64,000 bases of DNA from Akebia trifoliata. Taxonomy: Eukaryota; Streptophyta; Magnoliopsida; Ranunculales; Lardizabalaceae. This document shows positions 47,309 through 59,800 of this stretch, in pieces. Below the pieces are notes generated by a model. It searched no databases, was not told the DNA's origin, and saw only the letters and a list, made by a program, of their open reading frames with translations. Where the stretch lies: positions 30,475,613 to 30,539,612 of the forward strand of contig CM030708.1 of the NCBI GenBank assembly GCA_017979445.1, given 5' to 3'. Each line of letters begins with the position of its first letter. Within the stretch, counting starts at the first letter, position 1. The translations under genes and the position numbers were made by a program.

Positions 47309-49270
47309 ATGGACCAAGGTAATTATATCCTAATTAAATTCCAATTTTTTTTTTTTTAAAGGTGGTGTTTGGCTACAAATTTTAAGTTATATGGTACAAG
47401 GATAAACTAGTTAATCTAGTCGAGATTTATCCCTGCCTTGGATATTTGAATAGAACCCAATTCACTATAAAATTATCCCAGAAAAAAAAAAATTTTAAAA
47501 ATTAGGAGTCTGCACAAGTGGATGGTGTTAAAAACCGGACTGAACCAGTGGTCTGATCAGATTGGACCAGATTCTGTAAGAAATCTTGATCATGATCTCA
47601 ACTCTTTGGATCCAAAATCAATCCAATGGAAATTGTATCAAACCCAAATTGATATATAAAATATGGATACATGTTGTATAACTAACAAAATATATAGTAA
47701 AATATATATATTTTTCTCATATATTATTTGATCAAGAAATGATTGATAAAAAACTGATTTAGTAGGTTATAAAATAGCTCATTATCAAATTGGGTCCTTA
47801 TCAAACCCAAATGCTCGCTCCAACCTGGGAATTATGGGTTGGAATGGATCATATTTCAGATCGATAGATCGCCCTTGGTAAAGAAAATGTCCTCTTTTTC
47901 GGTTAGTTGAGGCAATAATGGATTCGAACCCAAGACGATGTGGTATGAATCATGGGCATATTGCCAAAAGAAAAAAAAAAAAATTATGCTTTCTTGAGTT
48001 TAGTCCCACATCGGACACAAATTGCCTTGTCTCTCTTCTTAAACTCCTGAGCCTCCCACTTATTGTCAATTGGTTTTGAGTTAGAACCCCAAATTTATCA
48101 TAATATCATAGCAGGTAATCACAAGAATGTAGAAGACACGTTACTCACAAGGGGGAGTGTGAGCGGTAGTCACACATTGCCTGGGTATCACTACCTTGGG
48201 CTATATATATAAACCTAGGATGATTCTCACCTTACAAGCCGATTTTGTGAAGATGAGTTAGGTTCGCTCATGGGCTTCTACATGGTATATCAGAGCACTC
48301 ACGGGTTCGAATCTCCTCGGGAGAATCTTCCATCCTTATGGGTGAGGGATAGTGTTGAGTTCTCAGGTGCAATATGCTCACGTATCGTGCCCCAATTTGA
48401 CTCGTGACCTTCTTATATTCATAGTTGTGCTTTCCCCACCAGATTGGTCTTTTAGGATAAATGGTTTGTCAACATGGTGGCCTCTCCACTCTTTACCAAT
48501 TGGTTTTGAGTTGGACCCCCAAATTTATAATGCTTGAAAGACAAATAGGTCTTGTTCTATCTTCCTACGAATCATCGTCAGAAAAAAAATATTATATTGA
48601 GGCTATGGTTCTGTCCTAGGTGGTGTGGTTGCAGGTGGAAATGAGCAAAATAAAGAGGGAGTGGTGATGCAACACCAACCAAATGAAAGGAAGTGTTCTC
48701 TACTAATACCAAGGTTTGATGGGCTTTACGATAAGCCTCTTTCGTGCTTTGGGTGTGGGATCGGATGGTTCTCGTGAGTCCTCTATGCTACATTACTTTT
48801 GATTTATTGATTGATTGATTAATTGACAATCATCACAATTTAGAGAAGCTTCAATATTGTTAACAGATTCATCATGGGGTTCGTTTTTCCTTTTCTATGG
48901 TACTATGCTACATTTCTCTACTTCGGGAATTACTACCTCAAGGACCCTAGAGAACGAGGTGGACTCGCCGCATCTGCCATTGCCGTAAGTAAAAAAAATC
49001 AAATTGTTTGAATTAGGGTTTCCAATTTAGATTTTAGAGGATGTTTACGAATTTAAATATTTTTTTCGATATGCAATGAAAGTGAGATTTATGATTATAC
49101 GGTATATTAATTGAGATTATAATGAAAATATCAATTATTTTTAAAATCTAAATAAATTATGCTAATAAATATTGATTGGGTATGAACCAATGGTGTTATT
49201 GAATCTTTGTTTGCAGGCTTTGATCTTCTCTGTGGCTGTCTTGATTTCCCTACTTGCTGTATTCTGCTAG
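47309..49270 (+). CDS. 60S ribosomal protein L18a-like membrane protein
   Basis: Four coding exons (47309-47318, 48602-48773, 48867-48984, 49217-49270) give 117 aa. The last three are secure. They encode DKPLSCFGCGIGWFSFIMGF, a membrane span, then YYATFLYFGNYYLKDPRERG and GLAASAIAALIFSVAVLISL near the C-terminus, which is the conserved end of the plant 'L18a-like' family. These proteins are not ribosomal; they are small two-span membrane proteins named after weak similarity, and their function is poorly known. The first exon (Met-Asp-Gln plus one base) is inferred: it joins in phase to GYGSVLGG at a weak acceptor (ATATTGAG, no pyrimidine tract). It is chosen because an in-frame TGA lies just upstream of 48602. 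Intron 1 (1283 bp) holds LTR/TRIM remnants. A poly-A signal (AATAAA) follows at about 49339. Confidence 0.85.
47993..48535 (+). mobile_element. TRIM/LTR remnants inside intron 1 of the L18a-like gene
   Basis: An LTR-like block from about 47996 (GAGTTTAGTCCCACATCGGA ... CCCAAATTTATCA) is the same family as the TRIM at 1913-2226, in the opposite orientation. A second copy of its end (CCAATTGGTTTTGAGTTGGA ... CCCAAATTTATAA) lies at about 48497-48530. Between them is a different LTR-like piece with TATATATATAAACC and 'aagccgattttgtgaagatg', followed by TGGTATATCAGAGC, a primer-binding-site motif interrupted by two bases. This suggests one TRIM nested in another, both degraded. Confidence 0.6.
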
Positions 49271-50942
49271 CCTATGAGTCAAATTAATGATCACTCAAAA
49301 GCTTGTTGTTTCTAGACCTTGTATTTTGCCAAAGATCAATAAAAAAATATTATGAGATTGATATTCAAATATTTCTTATTTAAAATATTACTGGATCTTG
49401 TAAATCGGTGATCCCAACCATTATGGATTAATTATAAGAACTTTTAATGATAATTTCTAAAAGAATCTCTAGAAAAGATAATAATAAATAAATAAACCAG
49501 TGTAATCAAAGATGCTTGACATTAGAAATTGTGATCCTGAATAGTGAATCGTGACTAGAGAAAAGACTTTAGACATCACTTTAAAAAAAAACATCAAATT
49601 TTAAATCGAAAGTGCATTTTTCACAGTTGGAGGGATCATGCAAAAAAGTGTGAAACTTAAGACATCAATTTATATTTGATCTATAAACAAACATCCTTTT
49701 TGGAAAACACACTTTTTCATCTAAAGAATAGACATCACCTTTTCTTATAGACGTCATTAAAAAATGATGTCTAAAGTTTTTTTTTTCTAGTATATGAAAA
49801 TATCCCAAATATCCTCGTGTATTGTATTATTGTCATGGGTTAATGTTTCCACACTTGATCCAAGATTGTTTATCGAGTGGGTTAAGATGGGGATTAAATA
49901 AAAGAGTTAGAATAATTTCTCTGAGTGAAATTTTGATTACTAACCCCTCATATATATATATATTCCGATTGTTGGCATTTTCTTGGATAATAACCATGCC
50001 ACAATATTTTGATGACCACCATGACCTTGTCATAGCAGATCAAACTTAATACAAATTTGTCGATAACTTTCTAATTTTGTAACTCTGTTGATTTCAACTA
50101 ATACCATTCGTAGTGATATTGTGAAAATGGGCTAAAAGGGAATCAAGAACATAATCTAAAAGGTTCTGACATTGTTAGATTACTAAATCAATTTTTCGAC
50201 GTAAGATAATTGGAGTTAAGTTTCAATGACACCACGTCAGACATAACTGAGAAGAAGGGGTGTTGTATTTATAGATATATTTTTACTAAATGAAAAAGAT
50301 ATTACAAAAGAATCATGAAATTGGTTCCTTTATTTTCTCTAAAATGTGAGACCAAAAACTAACATTTTGTGGATTCTAATTCTAATTTTGCTTCTCCATG
50401 TGTTAAAATGGCATGATGACAGTATGTCTTGGGTATGTGTCACTGAGGGCCATTTAATGATCCAAAAACACTTTCCTACTAAGTAAGGAAAGCGAATTTG
50501 TTTTTTCACAATGCTCAAAGAAATCTAAGATCCACCAATCACATGAGCACGCGTGTACCTAATAGCATCTTTAATTTACAGAATTACCCTTTGAGGTTTG
50601 ACGCGGCATGCACAGAAGATTATGTGAGTAAACAATACTCTAGTTTCGTGAAGGCATCTACTTGTGGCATCCAAAAACATGATTTGACTGATGCCAGTTG
50701 TAAAGGACAAAATTCTAAGAACTTAAAATAAATAATTAAAAAGATATATTTCTTTGTTTAATTTTAATTTTAAATTTGGGAGTTTTGTAATCTCTATCTC
50801 AACATCTTGATTAAGTTCAAAAGAGATTTTTTTTTTTTTTTTTTTTGTAATATGAATTTTTCAATAAAATCTAGAATGCTGTGGCGTTGGATTCCATTGT
50901 AATTATCCATGTGGGCTCAATGCCCCTTAGCGATTCTTAGTA
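49271..50942. other. Intergenic DNA, nothing recognised
   Basis: AT-rich sequence after the L18a-like gene. Open frames up to 77 codons show no motif. A poly-T run lies at about 50829-50846. About 49570-49780 contains repeated 'gacatcact'/'gacatcacc' phrases, perhaps part of an old repeat. Confidence 0.5.
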
Positions 50943-51158
50943 GAATCGCAATAATCTAACTATCCCATGTGGCACACTCAATCGACTCTCCTGATGCGAT
51001 AAGTTCCGAAGCCATAGAGATGTATGCCTTGGGATACACAACTGCACTTCCCTGTAAAAAAGTGTATCTGGAGGCATACAGATCTACGGTTCTCGAACTT
51101 ATCACACCAGGAGAGTCAACTGAGTGTGCCATGTGGGCTAGTCAGGTTATCACAACTC
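50943..51158. mobile_element. Fold-back MITE with 8/9 duplication
   Basis: Flanked by TTCTTAGTA (50934-50942) and TTCTTAATA (51159-51167). The reversed right end GAGTTGTGATAACCTGACTA matches the left end GAATCGCAATAATCTAACTA. The inner arms share CATGTGGCACACTCA and GACTCTCCTG. The core has CCTTGGGATACACAA, as in the element at 32623. 216 bp. Confidence 0.85.
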
Positions 51159-52069
51159 TTCTTAATATTCTCTCATGAGCGTGTAGAATCAAATATGGCC
51201 CATAAACTTTTGACCCAACTTTCTACATCAATCATGATTTTAAAATATGGTTTCTCATCTCCCCTCCTCACGAGGAGTTGACTAGTAAGTCAGTTCGTTT
51301 CATGAAATAAATCTCCAAACTAGATTTACAACTATTTTTTAATATAAATATAAATTTAAATAATTATAATTTTCTTTATAAATAAAGTGAATTAGAAGAT
51401 GACTAATGATAAACTAACGCTGTTCTCTGCACTTGCCACGTCAATCGCATCATCACCATGTCAGTTTATCTTATTGGTATCGTATTTTCATTTAAAAATA
51501 TATATTTTAATAAAAAGATTTTGGTTGACTTGACCAAGTTTTACTTATTCCACTTAGATTTTCAAAATATCACTCAAATCTTTTTGGTTGTCGAACAGCC
51601 AGAGATTCAAAAATCAATCTGATTCGTAATTTTCAATAGTTGAATTTGAATCATTTTCATTCTAAATCAGATAATTAGTAAAAATAATTAGGATTTCAAA
51701 CCCTTGATAAAAGTGCTCAAATCAAATGCCGTCCTCCAAAGGTATCCCAAAAGTTTATCAATACGTAGACCCAAAAGAGTGTCCATATGGCTTTACGAGT
51801 CCAACTAACCTTACTAAGTTACTAAGATTTCACTCTTACTAAAGGTCCTTGGGCACACCATGCGACATTCAAAAATATGATCAGATATTTTAAGGTTGTA
51901 GATGATAAAATTTTATGAACTTTGAATTTTTTTTAAAAAAATTATTTTTCACCATTGAATTTTAATTTTAAATTCAATTGCCACACCTACCTTTTCTAAG
52001 GCCACCCAAAATGTGTGCTAATTTACATATGAATTGGGGTGAGCAAAAGTTGGAGTAAGCAATAATATA

Positions 52070-52294
52070 GAGTTGGGATCCACCAACTCCTGAGAATGAC
52101 TATTGAAAAAAACATGTGATCCTAACTCTTTATATACAAAATCCAATGGTTGAGATTTATGAGTATCTTAATAACACAAATCTCAAAGATACTTATACCG
52201 AGGATAAATCTTAACCATTGGATTTTACAATTAAAGGGTTGGGATCATATGTTTTTTTTATGAGGCATTCTTAAGAGTCGAGGGAACCTGACCC
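52070..52294. mobile_element. Fold-back MITE, 225 bp
   Basis: Flanks AATAATATA (52061-52069) and AGAAATATA (52295-52303) match 7/9. The arms pair well, with AAATCCAATGGTTGAGATTT on the left and its near complement on the right, and a GTTGGGATC motif in both. The termini resemble the element at 35959-36174. Confidence 0.7.
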
Positions 52295-52321
52295 AGAAAT
52301 ATAATCTCTCTAAATAAATTT

Positions 52322-52541
52322 GAGTCCTGATAATTTGACTCGTCAGGTAGCATACTCAATCAACTCCCTAACGTGAACAAGTTTGGGAACTGTAGATCTG
52401 TATGCCTCAGGATACATTTTTTTAATGGGAAAGTGTAATCGTGTATTCTGAGACGTACAAATCTACGATTCCAAACTTGTCATGTCAGGGAGTTGATTAA
52501 GTATGCTATCTGGCGATTGGCAAGTCATATTATCACAACTC
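52322..52541. mobile_element. Fold-back MITE with exact 9-bp duplication
   Basis: AATAAATTT at 52313-52321 recurs exactly at 52542-52550. The ends GAGTCCTGATAATTTGACT and, reversed, GAGTTGTGATAATATGACT match at most positions; inner arms share CATACTCAATCAACTCCCT. The core has CCTCAGGATACA. 220 bp. Confidence 0.9.
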
Positions 52542-52580
52542 AATAAATTTAGCAGTATATATATGTCCAAATTCTTTTTT

Positions 52581-52809
52581 GAGTTGTGATAAAATGACTC
52601 GTTAGGTGGCATACTCAATTGACTCATTGACGTAACAAGTTTGGAATCATAGATCTGTACGTCTCAATATACACAATTGTACTTTCCCATAAAAAAGTCT
52701 CTCTTGAGGGAGCCATGTATCTTGAGGCGGAAAGATCTACGATTTCCAAACTTGTCCACATTAATGAGTCGATTGAGTATGCCACCTTACGAGTCATTTA
52801 TCATGATTC
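52581..52809. mobile_element. Fold-back MITE, close relative of the previous one
   Basis: It begins GAGTTGTGATAAAATGACTC and ends with the complement of GAATCATGATAAATGACTC. Inner arms share GCATACTCAATTGACTCA and AACAAGTTTGGAA. Flanks are T-rich (TTCTTTTTT on the left, TTCTTTTTA on the right), so the exact end is uncertain by a few bases. It lies 39 bp after the previous element. Confidence 0.75.
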
Positions 52810-53551
52810 TTTTTATTATAATTATTATTATTATTTTCCCTCCTATATTTTTTAGGGGTTTTAACCATTTTGTTTTGTTTTTACAAAGAAAGAGATATAA
52901 AAGTCCATGAATAGTGATGTTCTGAATTTTTTTTCATGCCTCATTGTATTTTAATATTCTTATTTTTGGACTCTCCTTATATTGTCTTTTGTGCCTTTTG
53001 AATGGAGGAAGAAAACAGTGTCAATTCGCCATTATTAGGGAACGAAATCAGCTTTTTTCATCTTCACCGGTATCTCCATTTGATCTCACTCTCCACCCAC
53101 ATTTCTCTTCTTCTCCTTCTCCTTCTTTACTTTTTTATCTTAATTTATTAGTTTTTATTTATTTGTTTATTAATTCGTTTCAATTGGTCTTTGTTAGTGT
53201 TTATGGAGTTATTTATGCGATTTGACGAATTTTTAAGACTTACTCGATGTGGGTTTCATGGAAAATTGTATTTTTCAAGTGGGTTTTCTTCTACCTCCCT
53301 TTGAAAATATTTGTTTTTTTTATCGTGACTAGTGTTGGATTTTCATTTTTATGCAAAAATAGTATTTTTCTTTTTGGGTGATTACCAAAACATGCAGTCA
53401 AAATTGAAAAATTACCCAAATGGTACATTGTTCATTTTAATTCTAAAATCAGTAATTTACCTGCTTTCAGAATTAAAATATTTTCGTCAATGTGAGGAAA
53501 TTTTTTTAAGTGTTATTAAATAGGATTTTTTTAAAATTGTTTTACTGAAAC

Positions 53552-53772
53552 TAGGGCTGTCAACGGATAGATATCTGATTGGATATAGCTATATCCAAAT
53601 TTGAATCCGAAAAAGAAGAATACTATCCGAATTCGAATTCGAATTCGAATCCGAAAAATATATCGGATATCCGATAATATCTGATTCGATAAAAAAATTG
53701 AATAAAAGTCCGTCTTCCTCAATCCGTTGGAGTTTGCACAATTGAAACCCAAATTTCACGACTGGTTCAGAT

Positions 53773-53811
<39 letters not shown>

Positions 53812-53921
53812 TACTTGGATGCTTGCCGGCCGGCCGGAGAAGACGTGTCGGAGTTCGCACAGTCGATACCGACATTTTCTTCCAAAAATCACTCCTATTG
53901 GTTCAGATCGGAGAGAGAGAG

Positions 53922-53977
<56 letters not shown>

Positions 53978-54331
53978 TCGCCGGTAGAGAAGACGGTGGT
54001 TACGACAATCGAAACCACCATTCGGTCGTCTGGTTCTTCACGTATGAAGGTTTGAAGAAGATAAAGCTTTTAAAAAAAATTTGGTTGTATAACACGAATA
54101 TATAAGACGATATATATACATATATAAAAGTTTTATTGTAAAACATAAGTACAATAAATATATATATATATATATATTCTTATCGGAGCGGATATTATCG
54201 AATCGGATTTCGCAGTATCCGAAACTCATTTGATTGTTAAACTGACATCCGAATCCGAATCCGATATCCGAAAATTTCGGATAATATCCGATTTTTCGAA
54301 TTCGAATTTCGGCTATACATTGACACCCCTA
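53552..54331. mobile_element. Non-autonomous hAT-type element, 780 bp
   Basis: The ends TAGGGCTGTCAA and TTGACACCCCTA are inverted repeats of the hAT type, and the flanks ACTGAAAC (53544-53551) and ACTAAAAC (54332-54339) match 7/8, the hAT duplication length. Subterminal regions are full of GGATATCCGA/ATCCGAATTCGAAT motifs. The interior has GA and TA microsatellites (about 53773-53973) and two diverged copies of a segment around GGTTCAGATCGGAGAGAG (53762 and 53901). No transposase frame is present. Confidence 0.85.
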
Positions 54332-54651
54332 ACTAAAACTAAAATATGGGAAGTATTTACAATCGAATAAGATTTTTTTTTGAGAGTTGCTATTGGCAAC
54401 CCAAATTTTAGTTATCGCACCCCAATTAAAAATAAATAAAATAAGTGAATGATTGTGAATAAGTAAAAGGTGGGGTGCCAATAGAAACTCTCATTTTTTC
54501 TTGCAAGATTTCTATCATATTTTGGGATTGGGATTGGGATTTTATATGACCCTAATCATAATTATAAACAACTACTAAAATTGTTTGAATGAGTGTTATA
54601 ATGTTTTGTAATGTAAAGATTATAATTTGAGCCAAACCTTTGTAATGTTTA

Positions 54652-54800
54652 GTGGGATGGTTGAGTGGTAGACTTGGCTATCATTAGGTTTGCTCTCTAG
54701 TTGGTCTAAAGTTCAAATCCCATCAACTATATTCTTGTGGTGGTCACGCACTGGCTTGGACCAAGTAGGCACCAATTATACGCCCCAGATACCTTTTATT
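54652..54800 (+). mobile_element. SINE-like sequence
   Basis: An A-box-like TGGTTGAGTGGTAG (54658-54671) and a good B-box-like AGTTCAAATCCC (about 54710) are spaced as in a tRNA-derived SINE. The 3' end merges into a TA microsatellite. A 122-bp segment starting GCTTGGACCAAG at 54754 is duplicated at 54876. No target-site duplication was recognised. Confidence 0.5.
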
Positions 54801-54805
54801 ATAAA

Positions 54806-54836
<31 letters not shown>

Positions 54837-55372
54837 GAATATTGCGTCTTAATTCCTTAATTGGGGGTGTGATAAGCTTGGACCAAGCAAGCACCAGTTA
54901 TAGCCTAGGTGCAGGGCGTAGGGACTAGTCAGGATACCTGCAACCTGGCTAGGATACCCTTTTTTATCAAAATAAAAAATAAAATAAAAATGTTTGAATA
55001 TTGCATCTTAATCTTTAATTGGGGGTGTGATAAATAATTTAAGAAATTGGGATGTAATAAGTAAATTTTAAGTGCTAATAGCAGCTATCAATATTTTTCA
55101 CTATTCATTTAAAAAATTTACCATTTTGGTAAAAATAGTAATTTTACTGTTTTGGGAATTAAAATAAATAGTGTACAATTTTGGTAATTTTTCAATTTTC
55201 AGTGCATGTTTTGATAATTCTCTCTCTCTATATCTCTTTATTTAGTTTAAGAAGATTTTATTTGAGAAATTTACTAGGTTTGATTTTATTGATGGACTTC
55301 GTGGATTTTTGAAACACTTGTTTGTATTCAGGTGAAAGAGTGGGTGAGGGAAAATTGGAGAAGGAGAAGAAA

Positions 55373-56788
55373 ATGGCTTGGAGTGTGAGTGAGGATTATG
55401 GGTATGGAAGGTCGTTGAAGGGGATTTCAAATGGTACCCATTCAACTTCTCAGCCTTTCTGGGACACCGAAGATGATGACCGCGATGATTGTGGTAATCT
55501 ATGCTCTCACTTTACGTATTATTATCACTATTGTTAAAAAAAATTATTGCTTGTAGTTTTATCTTGTTTGACATATACAACAAAACAAATTAAGGAAAGA
55601 CAAATGAAGAAAAAAGTGATTCAAATATGGGTCTAAGTAGTCTTTTGAAAATTACATTCTGAAAATTATCTCGTTAACTTGGCCCACAAGAATTTCTGCT
55701 CATAATCTAAAGGGAAAATCCTCAAAGAAGAGGCCTCTAAACTCTCTAAACAGTTTGCACCACAAAAATGAAAAACCAACAAAAGCACAAATTACATCAT
55801 TAAACAAGTGTTCCTAGCCCTCAAAGATTCTCCAATTCCTCTCATTCCATAAGCGAAAATACTCACTTGTTTTCTCGTTTTTCTCTATATATTGGACTAT
55901 GCCTGCATCTTCGGGCAACTAAAAGAAATGAGTTCTGAATATCTAGTTCCGTACCGTCACAGTTTCATTTAGTGTAGTCACGTTCCGAACTGAAGTTCGA
56001 AGGTCTTTGTCATAGCTGGTATGTTATGCTCTTAATGCTAAAGTAGAATTTTATGGAGCATCTTGGCATTCCCAATTTGTAGGGACATTTGGAAAGAGAG
56101 AAATGTCAAAGTTTTTTAAGGGAAAGAAAAGGAGACTTATGTTCTAATTTGGGATATCAAAGGTCGTTTCTTTGGTCCAAGGCTCACGACGAATTAAGGT
56201 GTTTTGAAGGATTTATAATAGGTTGCTTATGTCATTGTAATCATCTTGCATTCACCTATGGGGACAGTCTTTTTGTGTGTGTGTTGTTTGTGGGCTTTGT
56301 TCAGTGGTTGGTAATCTCAACCTCTATTGAACTTGCCTCCATCTATTTAAATTTTTTTGGGGGTATTAATGAAATTTTACTTTATTCATAAAAAAGGGGT
56401 TTAGTAATACTTTGTAAATAATCTGGCTGGGAGCACGTTCAAAACTAATAATGAATATGCTACTAAAAAATACTAAGCTTCTTAAACATTTACGAGCTAT
56501 GTCTTCAACTCTTCTAGGTTAAAGACTTTTTGCTTGTTGTTTGATCAAATTATCAAAGCTATTGTGTTGAAATGTTTTTTTTATTTATTTATTTATATAA
56601 ATTAATTTCTCTTTTACTCAGGGCCAAAACCTTCTTGGCTATATGGAAAGTATACATGGAAGATTGAGAACTTTTCACAAATTAGCAAAAGAGAACTTCG
56701 AAGCCATGTATTTGAGGTTGGCGGGTGCGAATGGTATGGGACTGTCTATATCTAGTTTATAATGCATCTCCTTTGCTTCTTCAACTTG

Positions 56789-56847
<59 letters not shown>

Positions 56848-59800
56848 ATATGTACGTATTATATGTGTATGTGCATGCTTGTGTTTTTATAAATAAGTGT
56901 AGTTAAAGTTTCACCTATCATTGCCTAACCTATTGCTTGTATACATGTATGTGTAGCTAAAATATTAACTATGCATCATTGCCTTAGAGGTCACCACACC
57001 TAGTCTGGTCCTCAAGTGCCTAGGCCTAACCTCTGGATGGCTGCTAAGTGCTAGGCGTTAAAGAGTTGTCCTAGGTGTTGCGTGCAACTTAACCATAATG
57101 TATCTTCTACACACAAGTTAAACCTATATAAGATGAATTATAAATAGCTTCAATGGTTATTTTCAACCTATTTACCTCATTTCACATTTTATAGTGCTAG
57201 GTATTTTATCTTCTTTTATTTTAAGATAAGTTGAATTATGTGCAATAAAAAACCGGTCCTCACTCTTCTATTTCTAGGAGAGGGGTTGTATGTGCAACGT
57301 AAAAATAGTACGTGCAAAGGCTGCGCCTAGGCTTCTCTTAGGGCATCCAGATGGCTAGGCGTTACCTGTTTAAGCAAAATTTAAAAAGGGGTAGTTCAGT
57401 AATTATTGATTCACTCTCATAGAAGACCATGATCAAGTGGGCATGTCATTAGTTTTAAAACATAGTGGGTTTGTCAAATATTCACTAAACATGGAGGGAT
57501 ATGTCCAAAATATTTGAGAAGGGGCCATCGAATATTCACCAAAACGTTGGGTAAGGGCATTAGAAGAAGAAGAAATATTGGTACAAGTAATGTATTAAAT
57601 GGCCTAAGCCTTGAGGTGTGAGGCTTACACCTCAACTCAAGACACAACCACCATGCCTCAAGGCTTAAACCTCAAAGCATTAGAAGAGTGGAAGAGGAAG
57701 AAGAAAATGGAGAAATACCGGTATGAGTACGAGTACGACACCTCCCTCAAGAGGAAACACACAGGTTTCCTTGAAATTAGTACTGATTTCTTAGAGGTCA
57801 ATACTAATTTTCTTGAAAATCCCTTAAAGTATTCTTCTATCTAAGTCATTTGTTTAATAGAGAGCCACAATTGTTGTTTGAGGCTAACATTTTTCTTTTT
57901 GAGGCTTTCCATCGCATTTATGACTGAGATGAGAGGAAATACACATATTTCGTAGAGGATAGTATTGATTTTAGAAAGATTTGTTTTTATTAGGAATTTC
58001 TATGAGTATCCTCCTTTCTTAGCAGTTCGTTTGATGAAGGGCATAATTATCATTTTAAATTAAAAAAAATATATATCAATATAGATGTTTTAATGATTCA
58101 TTTTTATTTGGAATTTCTAGGAATATCCCCCTAATATATATATAAAATAAAACACAATTGAGTTGTTACATTTGTAATACACAAACCTTTGGGTGGGACC
58201 CACTAATTCTTTAATAAAATCCTTCCAACCTTTTTTTTTTTTCACATTTATGTCTTTAGCACTCCCATCAAGTTATAGTTTTGTGGGAAACACTTTATTT
58301 CTTTTACACTTCACCTCCTGTAATTTTACTATATTTTATCTTTTATCTCTTTAACTCACTTTACTGTTTTTCATCTATTCCTCCTTTAACCTTAATTTTT
58401 TCAATAATATCCCAAACCCACTAATTTTGTGGCGTTTTCGAGTTGTATTCAAATTGCCACCACCTATTCCAATTTTATTTTTTTCGCTTTTAGCCCTTAA
58501 CCTGAGAGAGGATGCACAGGTGAACTCTAGTGTGTGTGTGTGTGTGTATATTGTAACTGACGATCATGTTACCTTTAGTTAAAATCTTATTGAAATGGAT
58601 TTTCAGGTGCATTTTACTCTACCCCGAAGGATGTGATTTCGACAACCACTTATCTTTGTTTCTCTGCATTGCTAATCATGACGAACTTCTTCCAGGTTTT
58701 ATAAATTTAATGATATTCAATCGCTCAATGTGATCAATGTTCTTGGTTATCCATGATTAACATCTATTTATTTTTTAGTATAATTAACATCATTAATTTT
58801 ACTTTTGTTTCCAAACATTCACAGGATGGAACCATCTTGCTCAGTTTACAATGGCTTTGGTGAATAAAGATCCAAAGAAATCTAAATATTTTGGTTAGTT
58901 TGTTACATCTAGTTTTAGGTGCTCTTATGGAGGGTTGTTTTTTTTCCAAATGTTTAGTGTGAAAGGGAGGGGGTGGGGGGTGGTACCACCCTATTGAGGT
59001 TTTTTGGAGTTCTTTTCTTTCTCTTCAATCCTTTGATTGTACTGTGGTCTGGAAGTATTGCAGATGCATTGCATCGGTTCTGGAATAAAGAGCATGATTG
59101 GGGGTGGAAAAAACTTATTAATCTATTAGACGTGCAAGATGGGTTTATTGTTGCTGATACTCTTGTCATAAGGGTTCAAGTTCAAGTAATCAGGTGTTTC
59201 TTCATTTTCATTGTCGATGTTTTTCTGCTACTTATCTTACCTCATTTTTTGGCCTCAAAAGTTTAATATTACTCTCTAAGAATTCGCTTTGATCTTATGT
59301 TATTTCTATTATTCTAAACTTCTGATGTTTTATTTGAGGATGTAATTTAGAACTTGGTAATTCTTTCAATTATTTGTTGGATTGTTGCAAGTAAGTAAGC
59401 GAGAATATTAGCAAGCAATGCTGCATTCCTCTATCTCCTTTTTATCCCGTCTTCAATTGCGTCAAAAGCTAAGGTGCGGAATTATCCAAAAAATTCTTTC
59501 ATAAAAAGACCCCCCCTAAACACCTTGAACAAGTTATCTCAATAGAACAAAAAATTAAGAATAGAAATCACAATGTCTGAAAAGAGCAGCTCCTTCTCTT
59601 CAAAAATACGTCTGTTACGTTCTTTCCAGATGCCCCAACATATTACAAATGAGGTTAAACTCTACAAAATCCGCTTTGCTTGGCCAAAAAAATGCTCCAG
59701 TAAAGCCACGATCCAAACAACGACCAAACTGTATGAGGAAAACAACCTGCTATACCAAACAAGGAAAGGAAGACCATTTCTTTCTAAAAATAATTGAATG

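Larger units (their letters stand above)
53377..55219. mobile_element. Larger inverted-repeat element carrying nested insertions
   Basis: The left end (ATTACCAAAACATGCA, then AAAATTGAAAAATTACC, 'tggtacattgttcatttt') is matched by the reverse complement of the right end (ATTATCAAAACATGCACTG, AAAATTGAAAAATTACC, 'ttgtacactatttatttt'). The ends are the same family as the element at 17365-17670. Inside lie a hAT-type element, a SINE and a small tandem duplication. It sits just upstream of the MATH-gene ATG, probably in its 5'-leader intron. No target-site duplication was identified. Confidence 0.65.

Noticed and set aside
53589..54055. Frames rich in RERERE/SLSLSL/YIYIYI
   Set aside because: These are translations of GA and TA microsatellites inside the hAT-type element.
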